Source: Mactra quadrangularis
Taxonomy: Eukaryota; Mollusca; Bivalvia; Venerida; Mactridae
Assembly (NCBI GenBank): GCA_025267735.1
Contig: CM046311.1
Coordinates: 30,733,399-30,797,398, forward strand
DNA length: 64,000 nucleotides
Reading direction: 5' to 3'
Part shown: positions 1-11,200 of the stretch, one piece after another
How positions within the stretch are numbered: position 1 is the stretch's first letter
Layout of the letters: every line of letters starts with the position of its first letter
Position numbers and translations under genes: made by a program
Notes under the pieces: generated by a model
The model's input: the letters and a program-made list of their open reading frames with translations, nothing else
Told to the model about the DNA's origin: nothing
Database searches by the model: none

Positions 1-2100
1 TATACCGGAAATAGAAAGTGTGACATGGTCTTTATTTCTTTATTGAGAGTGCATGGATACCTCAGTTGTCGTGATTTTTAATATTGAAGAGTATGTATGC
101 CATTGACAATGCTTTTCCTATGAATGTATGCAATAGTCTAATGGATATGGTTTGTTTAGTCGCGAAAACTGGTTAAAAAGGGAGATGACTCAGTACGGCT
201 TGTAACAAGTTAAAAACCAGGACATTTTCAGGGTAGGAACTTTCAATCGAAATTTATTTTCTTGAAAGTAACGTAACTTCTTTTCTAATACTGATCATTT
301 TGAGGGGAAAAGGTAGATCTTTCAGCAGCCTGTATATGGTTTGGGGTAGATCTATCTTACACACGTGGGTCATAGTGTTATTTGTCATTGAAAATGAGAC
401 TGTTTATATACAACAAAGAAGGATTTTATTAAGTGGTACGTAACATGTAGGGTACGAAAGTAGGTCTAAGAATTGGGTTTGACAGTATGTGGGAGGCTGC
501 ACTGCTCCTGTTGAATGTTTTAAACATACATTTTCTCCTATACTCCTATACTGGACAGAATTCAGACCATTTAATGTTTAATGAATGAGAACTGAAAAAA
601 GTGCGCTGCGGCCGTTTTGACCTCTCAGAATGGTAATTACACAAATTATCCCCCTTTATTAAAATAAAGTGAGTTTGCACATTTTCCACTAATTGGACAC
701 ATTTGAAATTGTAATACATTTTTATTTCCAAACGTTATTTACCGTCTAATGATTAAGGTAATTTATTTTGAATTCTAAACTTTTGCAATCTATTTGTAAT
801 TGCATTTAAAAATGTGTTTGTAGCATTGAGTTACACCTACTTTATAGAGATTATGAATTACTTCCCTTTTTCAGAATTAGCGAGTTAGACCTTCCGGATT
901 GGTAATAAATTGTTCCGTAAAATAGACAAGCCCATGATTAGAAAATGCGTTATAGCTTCATCTGATTAGCAGAGGTTTAATGTCTGTTCGTGGAGACGGA
1001 TGGACTCGAATATAGTCTTGGATCTACTAGTTAAATGCCAATGATTTTCTGGTACAGCTGGACGTGTGCACATAAAACATTATTCTGCAGAGGACGAACT
1101 AAATTCAGTGGAGTTGGACATTCTACTTATCATCACAAAACACTTTACTACGTTATCATGCGCTATGAGTAACACATTTTGAACTAAATGAAGTTATAAA
1201 AATGTTGCTTACGACATTAAACAATCGGTCCCGTATGCATTATGGTGCATGGTATTGAATCATTTTTACAGTAGGTACAGTCTAAAAGATTGTTTTTACC
1301 TTTCGGAATATATTTGGTTGCAAATATTGGTCTCGATTTGAAGAAAAAACATTTCTTTACAAAAACGTCTGTTCAAAAACTTTACATCTAAAACGGTAAT
1401 CATGAAATTAATCGTTAAGCGGTTGAGATACACTCCTCACTTCTGGTTTAATCATGACGCGTTAAACGGCGTAAACTGATTGGTTGATAAGCTCCTCAAG
1501 ACTTCTCCCGTACATTGTCAATGAAGCGCGCCAAATATGAACTCTATCGGAACGCACCGCCTAGGTAAACATTAACGTGTCCAAAGTTCTTGAAATAGCA
1601 TAATTATATACGTAGTAATATAAGTCAAGAGAACCAGGTTAAGTTAAAACGGAGGTCAGTAGTGTCGTTGAATCGTTGCAATCTAGTGATGGTAAAATAG
1701 ATATAACTTTTAAGAAAACGCTATTCGATACAATTTTGTAACTTTGCATGATGGTAGAGGAATGTTAAATCTTTAAATTTAGACCGATATTTTCTTCCAA
1801 ATATAAGTCAAATAGAAGAAAAACTGTTAGGGCCGTACGCACTATAGAAAACGCTCAATACCATGTTTATTACATATGTATGCACTGGGAAGTACATGCT
1901 GTAGAGACGTTTGCATTATCTTATAATAATAAGACATGGATTCTGGTGCCAGTAGAAGGCAACTATGACGTAGTCATGTTAAGACTAGGCTGGCGTGACA
2001 CCTACGTGACTCAAACTCACTATTGCAACCTCATTCGGAACACATCAGTCATTCACTTTAGATAGCCTCAGGTATAATTATTTTAGTATTAATATAGAAT
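1..2100. other. Upstream region without recognised gene
   Basis: I see no convincing exon, RNA gene or structured repeat here. The sequence is AT-rich with short open stretches only. The longest on the plus strand (1880-2065) has no recognisable domain and no clear splice context. Confidence 0.5.
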
Positions 2101-2109
2101 TTAAGTGTT

Positions 2110-2290
2110 AAACTTAAGTATTATTACGGGAACATATAATGTTCGGACGTACAAGAAATAGTGACGTCAGACAACGTCAAAAACGTCACAGAACGTTACG
2201 CGTCACTAGCCTAGCTACGGGCGGAAGTCATTACATAGTTACATAGAGATACAAACGTCAGTTCGAATTACAGAATATTTCTAAATAAAA
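2110..2290 (+). promoter_or_regulatory. Putative promoter with CRE/ATF-like ACGT cluster
   Basis: A perfect palindromic CRE, TGACGTCA, lies at 2162-2169. It is followed within 40 bases by further ACGTCA/ACGTCAC cores near 2174 and 2183 and by GCGTCAC near 2200. The cluster ends about 85 bases before the ATG at 2291, which fits a promoter and 5' UTR for the small gene that follows. The motifs are seen directly; promoter function is inferred. Confidence 0.5.
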
Positions 2291-3809
2291 ATGTCCCATC
2301 CAGACTACCCAGAAGACTGGTCGTCATTACCAGGTGAGTAACATTTAAAAGTGTTGTGTTTTTTGTTTTTCAGGATACTATATAGTACCGGTGGTGTCAA
2401 ATGATACGCACATCAATTGGTGCATTGATGATTTCGTATTTCAAGAAATTTGAGTTTGTCTTTTGAATTTAATTTAGATGTATGTATTATTTCAATCGTG
2501 CCTTCGCCGATGACTATAATCACCAATAACAGTATACGTTTATGTATAACATACTGATGGATAAATTCAAGCACTTCCTACGGATTTTTTTTCTTTTACC
2601 ATGTTAGCCGGAGTTTTACTTGACTTATTTTCATCAATTCCTCTCAATATTATATAAACGGAAATATGCATGCACACGGGTCATGTTAAGAATAAATACG
2701 ATATTCACGTATTTCAATATCAGTATGGAATTAATTATATTAAAAATGTGAGGCAGATCGTATGAAAACTTCTTGATAATCTCTTTGGTCGATATATTAC
2801 ATGTTGTAAACAGTACCCCTCATTTTTTTTCTGAAAATACATGTCAGCCAGCCTCGGGGAATTTGTTTCTTACTTATAAGCTTTGACAGCATAGTTTCTA
2901 ATTCAGATTCGGGCTAATGAAACTATTGATGTAATATCAGTGCTGCGATCTCATTTAGAAATTCATTTCAACGTATTTTATTTTTCAGAGCACTACGATT
3001 ATGTGAACTACTGTAAAATTCGACAGTTTGTAGAAGAAAGATCAATGATATGTATTAGATCTAGCCTACATCAGTGGAATTTTCCAATCTTACGGAAATT
3101 CATGGTGCCATGGGCATCAGAGCCGTTGGAGAGTATGCCTAAGGACTGGGAGTATCCTCAGTACAATAAAGAGTTCACTCAAAGTACTGAGGTACTCCCA
3201 GACAGAATCACTACTGTCCTCAAAGCAAGATACGTCCTAACGACGTACGAATTCGTCAATAACCAAAAGGGTAATTATATAGAAATGGTAATAAAATCAA
3301 TAGATCAATTTTGTCGTAGTCGCCATGTATATGTATAATATTACAGATGTAATTCGATACAAGATTGAGTGAAGTCGAAGTTTATTCATTATCATTAAGT
3401 ATTTTAACATTATTCGATCTATGGGCCGTACATTTCCAATGCGACATCATTTAGAAGTATATCTTGACATAATTTATCTGTGCTTACCTTTCACTAACTA
3501 CATTCATATAACCACGTAATATCTTTGACTGTGTTACCTTATTTGATTATATCAGTTCCCTGTTATCATGCGTGTTTTCTAATACAGACTATGATGCAGA
3601 TGATGCCTGGGAAAGCGGCGAATGACCTGATCGATTGGGAGGATGACGGTGGAATCAGCGCGTTTGATGATTTGTTAGACGAGGATGATGATGGAGATTC
3701 TGATGTGGCTGCTGCCAATGATTATGTTGTTGATGATGATGGTGATAGTGATGACGACGACGACGACTTTTATGGGGGTGCACTTGGGGTGTATGCCCGA
3801 AACCATTAA
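2291..3809 (+). CDS. Small three-exon gene of unknown function with acidic C-terminus
   Basis: Proposed exons are 2291-2333, 2989-3287 and 3588-3809. The ATG follows the CRE cluster. Exon 1 ends in phase 1 at a gtgagt donor and joins a tttttcag acceptor at 2988, restoring a Glu codon. Exon 2 encodes about 100 residues rich in aromatic and charged amino acids (for example FMVPWASEPLESMPKDWEYP), with no family I recognise. Exon 3 encodes a strongly acidic tail of GAT/GAC runs. Predicted length is 187 aa with no signal peptide or membrane helix. An alternative donor at 3271 (phase 1) would read exon 3 in another frame and stop after 12 codons near 3625, giving about 120 aa. Aspartate codons in the tail alternate between GAT and GAC, which mildly favours the longer frame. 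Confidence 0.45.
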
Positions 3810-3892
3810 ATTTTTTCTATATGTATAAAAAATTAAATCACAAGATATATTAGTTATTTATTGGATTTTATTTTTCTAATAATCACATTTTT

Positions 3893-3975
3893 TGTTGGCT
3901 TCAACGTCGTGGCAAAAACTCTACCGGCCAATCAACCTACTCATCGTTGCCAGAAAGGCTTATCTCTGTATTTAG
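3893..3975 (-). mobile_element. Fragment of SINE family A
   Basis: A short inverted fragment resembles the 3' body of the SINE copies at 11455-11741 and 46131-46402, including the reverse complement of the cctttccaggaac...aggttgactgac region. It is diverged and partial. Confidence 0.45.
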
Positions 3976-4199
3976 ATGTTACCTTTACTGGGCGCATTCT
4001 TTTGTCAGTTACAGACAACTGCTCAATATGAGTCAGACTCAGTGGAAGGTGGTAGAATAGTTGTTGAAATATTTTCATTGCCAATCTTCACGAAAGCATG
4101 CTCCGTCCCAGAAACGAACCCGAAACGCCTGCATCAGTATACTAGTGTGTTAGTGACTGTGCTAGCACTTATCATAAATGTATTCATCTGCATACTATA

Positions 4200-4895
4200 A
4201 TATTTTCCACTCCATTGTTCCAACACTTTAGTTCAGTGCATATTGCTGTGCACGGGATTCTTGTGCTTGCAACTCTTTTTATTCTACCATTTAAACAATA
4301 TGTCATGAACGTAAATGTTTAAACAGTTTAAAATAGTAACGCAGACTGGAACACAATCAGATTACAACGTGTGTAAGATGATAGAAAAACGCACGTGATA
4401 TTGGTGCATGATTATAGCAAGACAGTGTCTGGAAAAAAGGTTCTTTGGCCTTCCATAATACGAGGGTCAGTCAAGCAAATAAAATTGTTTTCCGGAATAG
4501 CTAAACCTCTGGATTTCATGTCTAGGAAACAGTGGTAGGAGCAAGAATATCCGTAGAAATCGATGATCAATAGACTGGTGCGCTACTTACAGAGCTCGCC
4601 GGATGGCTTTAATCCGAGAGTCTGATCCTCGATAAGTGTACAGATGCGCTCTGAAAGTCCGATCAATCTGAGAAAGAGGACGCACATAGCTCTCAAAACT
4701 GCACGAAAAGTTAAACACAGAAGAACATACTCACAGCTCAGAACGGTGTACATTACTGCACTGTGCATTGTGTGAACCCACACAGTCAAATGCACAAGCC
4801 TTAATCGTTGAAAAACATGCTTGAAGGACAAACGTAATCCACAATACATTGTACACTGCAATTAAATTTCAAGAACATCAAATTTAAGTTCATTT
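4200..4895. other. Intergenic stretch, nothing recognised
   Basis: AT-rich sequence between the small gene and the minisatellite. A minus-strand open frame at 4583-4861 has no recognisable domain and no gene context, so it is not called. Confidence 0.5.
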
Positions 4896-4898
4896 CTC

Positions 4899-5556
4899 AG
4901 TAATACCGACTGTAACCTCGGACAGTCGGCCTAATACTGACAGTGACGTTTGGCAGAATAATCTTGCGGTGACATCAGACAGTAACTCTGACAGAGATAT
5001 AAGGCAGTAATACTGACAGTAACCACTGATGGTAAAACTGAGAATATCATCAGACAGTAATACTGACAGTAACACCAGACAGTTTCACGGACAGTGACAT
5101 CAGGCAGTTACACTGAAAGTGACATCTGACAGTTATACTGACTGTTTTATTTGCCGGTAATACTGACAGTGACACCAAACAGTATTGCTGACAATCAAAT
5201 CAGAAGTAATACTGACAGTGACACCAGACGGTATTACTGACAATCAAATCAGACAGTAAAACTGACAGTGACACCAGACAGTAATACCGACATTGACATC
5301 TAATAGTGTAATACTGACATTGGCATCAGACAGTAATACTGACAGTGACACCAGACAGTAATACCGACAGTGACATCTAATAGTGTAATACTGACATTGG
5401 CATCAGACAGTAATACTGACAGTGACACCAGACAGTATTACTGACATTTAAATCAGACAGTAATACTGACAGTGACACCGGGCAGTATTACTGACAATGA
5501 CTTTAGACAGTAATACTGACAGTGACATCAGACAGTAATACATACAGTGAACCTAT
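4899..5556. repeat. 25-bp minisatellite, locus 1
   Basis: About 26 degenerate tandem copies of a roughly 25-bp unit with core cagtaatactgacagtgac. Copies vary at gacatcag/gacaccag and at the length of the linking segment. The same unit in the same orientation forms a second array at 30243-30993. The array abuts the Tc1-like transposase remnant. Confidence 0.9.
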
Positions 5557-5569
5557 ATCGTCGTCTTGC

Positions 5570-6400
5570 ATGTGCGTAATCGGCGCTTTACTGCCTTTGA
5601 AAGTGCACTTCATGTTTGTGGAAATCATTGGCGTTCTATAAGTTCAAAACAGTAAGGATTCTATTACAAGAAGTTGGTGTAAGAGCACCACGCCCATACA
5701 TAGGTCTACACCTTAACCCTGCTATACGTCAGATTCGTATGGCCTGGGTCGCTGCACATGCTTCACGACGATTAACACTAAAGCAGTGGAGACAAGTGTT
5801 CTTTACGGACGAGTCTCGATTCTGCCTTTATCGATCTTTCGATCGTCAACGTGTCTACCGACGTCGTGGCGAAAGTTTTACGGAATTTTGCTTTGTATAG
5901 GGATATATGTTTGGGGGCGGTTCAGTAATGGCGTGGGGAGGAATATCACACGGGTTAAAATCACAATTGGTTGTTATTGATTGCAGTTTTACAGCAGCTT
6001 AGTATAGAGATGAGATCCTTCAACCCCATGTTATCCCTTTCTTACAGCAGCATATTCTACCCCCTCCCCCAGCAGCAGGTTAATCTAGGCCCTTCGTACT
6101 GCAAGGATTTGCCAAGTCTTTCTGGGAAATAACAACATTCAACTACTAGATTAGCCGCCATATAGCCCTGATTTGTCCCCGATTAAGTATCTTTTGGACC
6201 AGTTGGATAGCGGGTTCGAAAGCGCTAGTCACCCCTTGCTACTTGAGAGTAGTTGACCAGAGCTCTGATTGAAGAGTGGGACAACATCCCCATAAGACGG
6301 ATAAACGCTCCGATGAACTCATGGCCAAAAGAATACGGGCCGTGACCACAGCAAACGGCTGACACACAAGACATTGATGACTCAGATCAATATCAAATCC
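5570..6400 (+). pseudogene. Tc1/mariner-superfamily transposase remnant
   Basis: Translated pieces match the catalytic half of a Tc1-type DDE transposase in order. At 5660-5900 there is a segment including VFFTDESRFCLY, which carries the first catalytic Asp. After a frame change near 5880 comes GGGSVMAWGGIS (about 5908-5960), then YRDEILQPHVIPF (about 6003). Remnants of the SPDLSPIE-like region follow near 6170 and EEWDNIP at about 6272. Several frameshifts and stop codons break the frame, and no intact terminal inverted repeats were found. It is a dead copy that no longer encodes a functional enzyme. Confidence 0.88.
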
Positions 6401-6479
6401 TATGAGTCCACTCAATTTAATCGTCAGTTCAACTAAACCAATTGTCAGATGCAACATATAGACTTTCGAAATTTTTAAG

Positions 6480-7560
6480 CATTCATTTATCTGTAAGTAT
6501 TCAAAATTTCGTTTTAAATGAAGCCCGATATCATATTTCTGCTTTAAATTCCACCCTGTGTATATTTATCCTTTCAGTATATTAAGTTGTAATGTAATAA
6601 GCAAAAACTCATTTTTTACCCAAATGTAAATTTGTACATATTTGAATTAAGAGAACAATGTATTATCAACACTTTGTCAAAAGATATGTGATAAAAAATA
6701 TAATTTACCAGATTACCAAACCTTAACATTCTAAATACTTATTAGAAAAATATCCCCTTCTTATAGAATAAACACATAGAATCCAACGCATCAAATAGCT
6801 TTACTTCTAAACTCGCCCCCCCCCCCAAAAAAAAAACACAAAAAAAATATTTAAAAAAAACGGAAACGATATGATATTATTCACACTTTTGTTGCGAGAT
6901 AGTTGATGCAAACAAATATAACAAAGTATAGAAATATGTCTGATACTTATCTGTCCTTTGTCACGCAAGAATTCGATGGCAGTTTTTTTCTAACACATGT
7001 TTTTGATTGAAGGATATTACACGTATAAATGTGATTATGCAATTATATCCAAAGTTTGGATTAAAGTGGAATCATTATCACACAATATTTTGTTTTGTTA
7101 AGAATTAAAACGTTTTTACTTTTTCCAAATTTATGGAAATATAACGCAGGTAGGTTTTTTTCTTTGTGTTGTAATACATTGTATTGCAGATTCACTTTTA
7201 AAAAGTTTTGATAGCAGAAACCAATGTAATTGTGCTTAGTAATATTAATAATTTGGAAAGCAAAGTTTTGAAAATCCTTATTATAAAGTTTGTTTAACAA
7301 CTTGATATAAATAACGTAAATTACGATCCAATCGCATGGAAAAAGAAATTAAGATTTGTCTCGTGCAAGTTGTTTTGTTCATAACCTTCATGCAATTCTT
7401 AAACAATCTGGAAGATACACCATACTTTCTTGTCTTGCAACGGTTTTGATACTAAACCAGAAAAAAAGGGACTAGGAAGCCGACAATATTGTTATTAAAG
7501 CAAATCCACTAAATTAAGTTGATAGTCTTATTCATTGAACATTATTCATGTTCTTAGGCC
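6480..7560. other. AT-rich intergenic sequence
   Basis: No exon or RNA gene seen. It contains a C-run followed by an A-run near 6810-6850 and otherwise low-complexity AT-rich DNA. Confidence 0.5.
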
Positions 7561-7570
7561 ATATATAGCA

Positions 7571-7803
7571 GCCGTGACCGTGGCGTAGTGGTTAACATGT
7601 CTGACTTCGAATCCGAAGATCGCGGGTTCGAGCGCGGTCGCGGTAGGTCATACTCTATACATGTGATGTCGGCCTCGTGTAAGGGTAAGTTAGTACTGGA
7701 CCGGTGATAGAAAAAATGTCCAGGAAACTAATAGTAGGAAGAGCTGGCCGTCATATATACGAGCTAAATATGTCACAGTGTTGAATACCACGTTAAAAAA
7801 GGA
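7571..7803 (+). mobile_element. tRNA-derived SINE (Arg-like head)
   Basis: The head at about 7576-7650 has an A-box-like tggcgtagtggtta and a B-box-like ggttcgagc. Its ends can pair as a 7-bp acceptor stem (GACCGTG with CGCGGTC, one wobble). The anticodon loop would read TCG. About 150 bases of non-tRNA body follow, ending in a short A-rich tail (gttaaaaaagg). The poor T-stem and the body argue for a SINE rather than a functional tRNA gene. Confidence 0.7.
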
Positions 7804-8056
7804 TAAATCTGCTGTACCTCATTACTTTGCGATCACTAAATTTCGATCATTTCCCATTATTTTAACAAACCAATTAAAAGGACAATTTTAAATTATAATA
7901 CAATTACCTATGACTTTCAGATTGTTGATAATACGCCCAAATCTTAAGATTGTTAAAATCTATTGCTATGAACATTTTGAAATGTTTTAAATCACAAGGC
8001 CTTGTGCTTACAAAAAATAATGAAGTGACTTAGATATTTCAGACAAACATCTAATT

Positions 8057-8264
8057 ATGTCAGTTAATATTGATCATCAACAAGACATGCAGCAGCATTT
8101 AAATGACAATAAAACAAACAGAGCATCACCTAAGTCAGATAATGTAGATCAAAGTCGAGGTAACTGGTCAAAGAAGCTGGAATTTACCATGTCTTGTCTC
8201 AGTTATGCTGTTGGTCTAAGTTGTGTGTGGAGATTTCCATATATATGTTATAGAAATGGCGGAG
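8057..8264 (+). CDS. SLC6 exon 1: cytosolic N-terminus and TM1
   Basis: Encodes residues 1-69 plus one base of codon 70. A polar N-terminus is followed by GNWSKKLEF and TM1 (about 41-66). The usual GLGNVW is GLSCVW here. The donor is gtatgt. Confidence 0.93.
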
Positions 8265-11200
8265 GTATGTAATAAACGTTATTATGTTTTTTTAACTCGA
8301 CCATCCATACAACATTTTAGAAATGCTTTTATCGTTAATTTGAATAGGAAATTCAAGATATGACACATCTTTGCGTTGTATGTAAAACTTTTACCTAATA
8401 AAGAGTGAATTGTAACTACATATTTTTGTTTTGACCAAATGTTAAACACCAGCTGTATTCGCCAATTTATAGCAACGTTAAATTTCGTGTACACTTAATG
8501 CTCATGACCATATGCATTGTATTTCTTCGATTTATTTTACCAAATCTCTGATATTCAATCAGTTTACCATACTTTTTCTCTAATCTATGTTGCCAGGTAC
8601 ACTTGTGGTACATACGTGAATATGAATGTTGATTTCTTTATTCTATTTCGAACTGTACTTTCAGGTGCCTTTCTATTACCATTTATCATCATGGTAACTG
8701 TGATTGGAATTCCATTGGTATTTTTAGAATTATCCTTTGGACAATATGGCAGATCAGGTGTTGTATCCATTTGGAAAGCATCACCAATATTTGAAGGTAA
8801 GACAGATATTGACTTGAATTGTTTTAATTCATTATTAAAACTTTTTTCGTTTTGCTTCTAGCCCTCTCTCTACCCAGCCAACATTCTATATCGGCCCGAC
8901 ATCAAACCTATATGGTTTTCTATGACGGCCCGACGTCAGATTTAATCTCGGCTGCAAATAGGAATGATGTCGACCCGACATCGGTAGTACAATATCGGGC
9001 CGATGTCCACACAATATCGGCCCGATATTTCTTGCCTACATCGGGCCGACATCAAAACAATAGCGGTGTGATGTCAGTCAACAGTAGAAATTATTTTATA
9101 TCGGTCCGACAGCAAACCTATATGGTTTTCTATGACGGCCCAACGTCGGATTTAACCTCGGCTGCAAATAGGAATGATGTCGACCCGACATCGGTTGTAC
9201 AATATCGGGCCGATGTCTAAACAATATCGGCCCGATATTTCTTGCCTACATCGGGCTAACATCAAAACAATAGCGGTGTACATGTACATTAATAAACCGT
9301 GGAGTGAAAATAAACAGCCAGTATGCAAAAACAAACGGATTTGTTACAAAAAAGATTATAAAAGCAAATATTTAGTATATATTCTAACTATAAAGAGCAA
9401 ATGATAAATACGGCCTTGTTAAAGCATGTCGCGAAATTATGTTACAAATATTTTCAGCCATAATTATACTTTAAAATAAAACAAACAGATAAATTTTGTA
9501 TTTTTCAATCGCTCAAATGGTTAAAATGAAGTAATTAACAGTGTTTACACATTTGTTAAATCATCATTAGATCTACTTTTAAAAGAAAATAAACTTCACC
9601 TTCATCACATTCCTTTGACTTTTAGTTTTTTTGGTTGAAAGAAGGAATGCAGTGAATATTTGCCAGTTCTTCATTTAAAATAATATTATTATATAAGAGT
9701 GGTTTTTATGTACTTAAAAAATATTGATTTCAATTACAAACAACATTTCATTTCAAATCACAGCCAAAATTATTTTAAAATTCATACCAAAATGTACAAT
9801 TATTTGCTGCATGGTAATCAAGAAAACGCAATATCGTACCGTTGTCAATCCGATATACAAAATAGTTGCGTTTATTACCATGTAGGCCCGACGCAGACCC
9901 AATATACCTTTTTTGACGTTACATGAAATAGGGTTTGTGTGATTCTAGAAATTGAAATCATACACAGGACTATTTATTAACATAATTAAGTGAACAATAC
10001 AATTGCAGTTAGCATTTATCAAAATATTAAGTATGTCGGCATTGCAGCGGTCCGATGTCGGTCCCAAAATAGGCACATTTTGCTGGCACGACAGTACGTA
10101 AATATAATAAGTAGATAACAGAGGTGTTTCATTAGAATTAATTTATTTCATAATATTTTAACGATTTAACAATATATGGAGGTGTAGCTGAAAATGCACT
10201 ATCGTACTGATGTCAATCCGATGTACAAAATAGTTACATTAATTGATCATGTTGGCCCGACACAGACCCGATATACTTTTTTGATGTAACATGAAATTGG
10301 GTTAGTGTGCTTCTAGTAATTAAAATCATACACAGGACTATTTATTAACATAATTAAGGAAGCAATTCAATTGCATTTATAATTTTTCAAAATATTGAGT
10401 ATGTCAGCACTGCAGCGGTCCGATGTCGGCCTCAAGTCGGCACATTTTCCGACATGCCGACATTAATTGTATATCGGCCCGATATGGTCATGCTGGCTGG
10501 GTAGTGTTCTATTACAATCGAAAGAAAATTTTGTTTTTGATATCAATGTTTCGGGTTAGTTGATATAGATCTTGTTTTATTCCATGAATTGTTCTATTTT
10601 CTCTGAAATGTGTTGTTTGGGTTCCATTTTATAGATAAACAATTGAAATGCTTAGATAGTTCGGTCTACCGACAAGGAACCAGTGATCAAAAATAATGTA
10701 AAGAACTGCCCTATCAATGCTACCGAACAAGTGTGCATCGTATAAATTATACGAGTTTTGGTTAAAGAAATGTTCAAACTGAATGAACCAATTAATCATG
10801 CACTGACCATGGTTCCGAGTGGTATCGAAATCAACCTCAAAATTCACTTAAATAATAATATTTGCATTTGCACGTAAGCCAAACTGTTACAGAATGGACC
10901 ATTTAGTAACGAAAATATATCTGCACAAATAAATACTTGAAAACAAGTAAGTAAAATGATACATGTATAAAGTTTTTTGATAACTGATATATGCTACCTT
11001 TTATATTTCGTAGGAGTTGGTTGGGCCATGTTTTTGTCATCAGTATTTATTTCCATATACCTCAATATGATCATCGCTTACTCTTTCTATTACCTGTTTG
11101 CATCATTTTCGTCGATATTACCATGGCAGGAGTGTGGAGAGTGGAGTTCAGAAGGTAATCGTTTTGCCTGGTGTTTGCTGTCAATTAATTAATCATTCTA

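Noticed and set aside
4899..5556. CRISPR-like spaced direct repeats of about 25 bp (also 30243-30993)
   Set aside because: Units are head-to-tail without unique spacers, in a eukaryotic setting with no cas genes. They are ordinary minisatellites.
7571..7650. Possible functional tRNA-Arg(TCG) gene
   Set aside because: The T-arm pairs poorly and a SINE body with a short A-rich end follows immediately.
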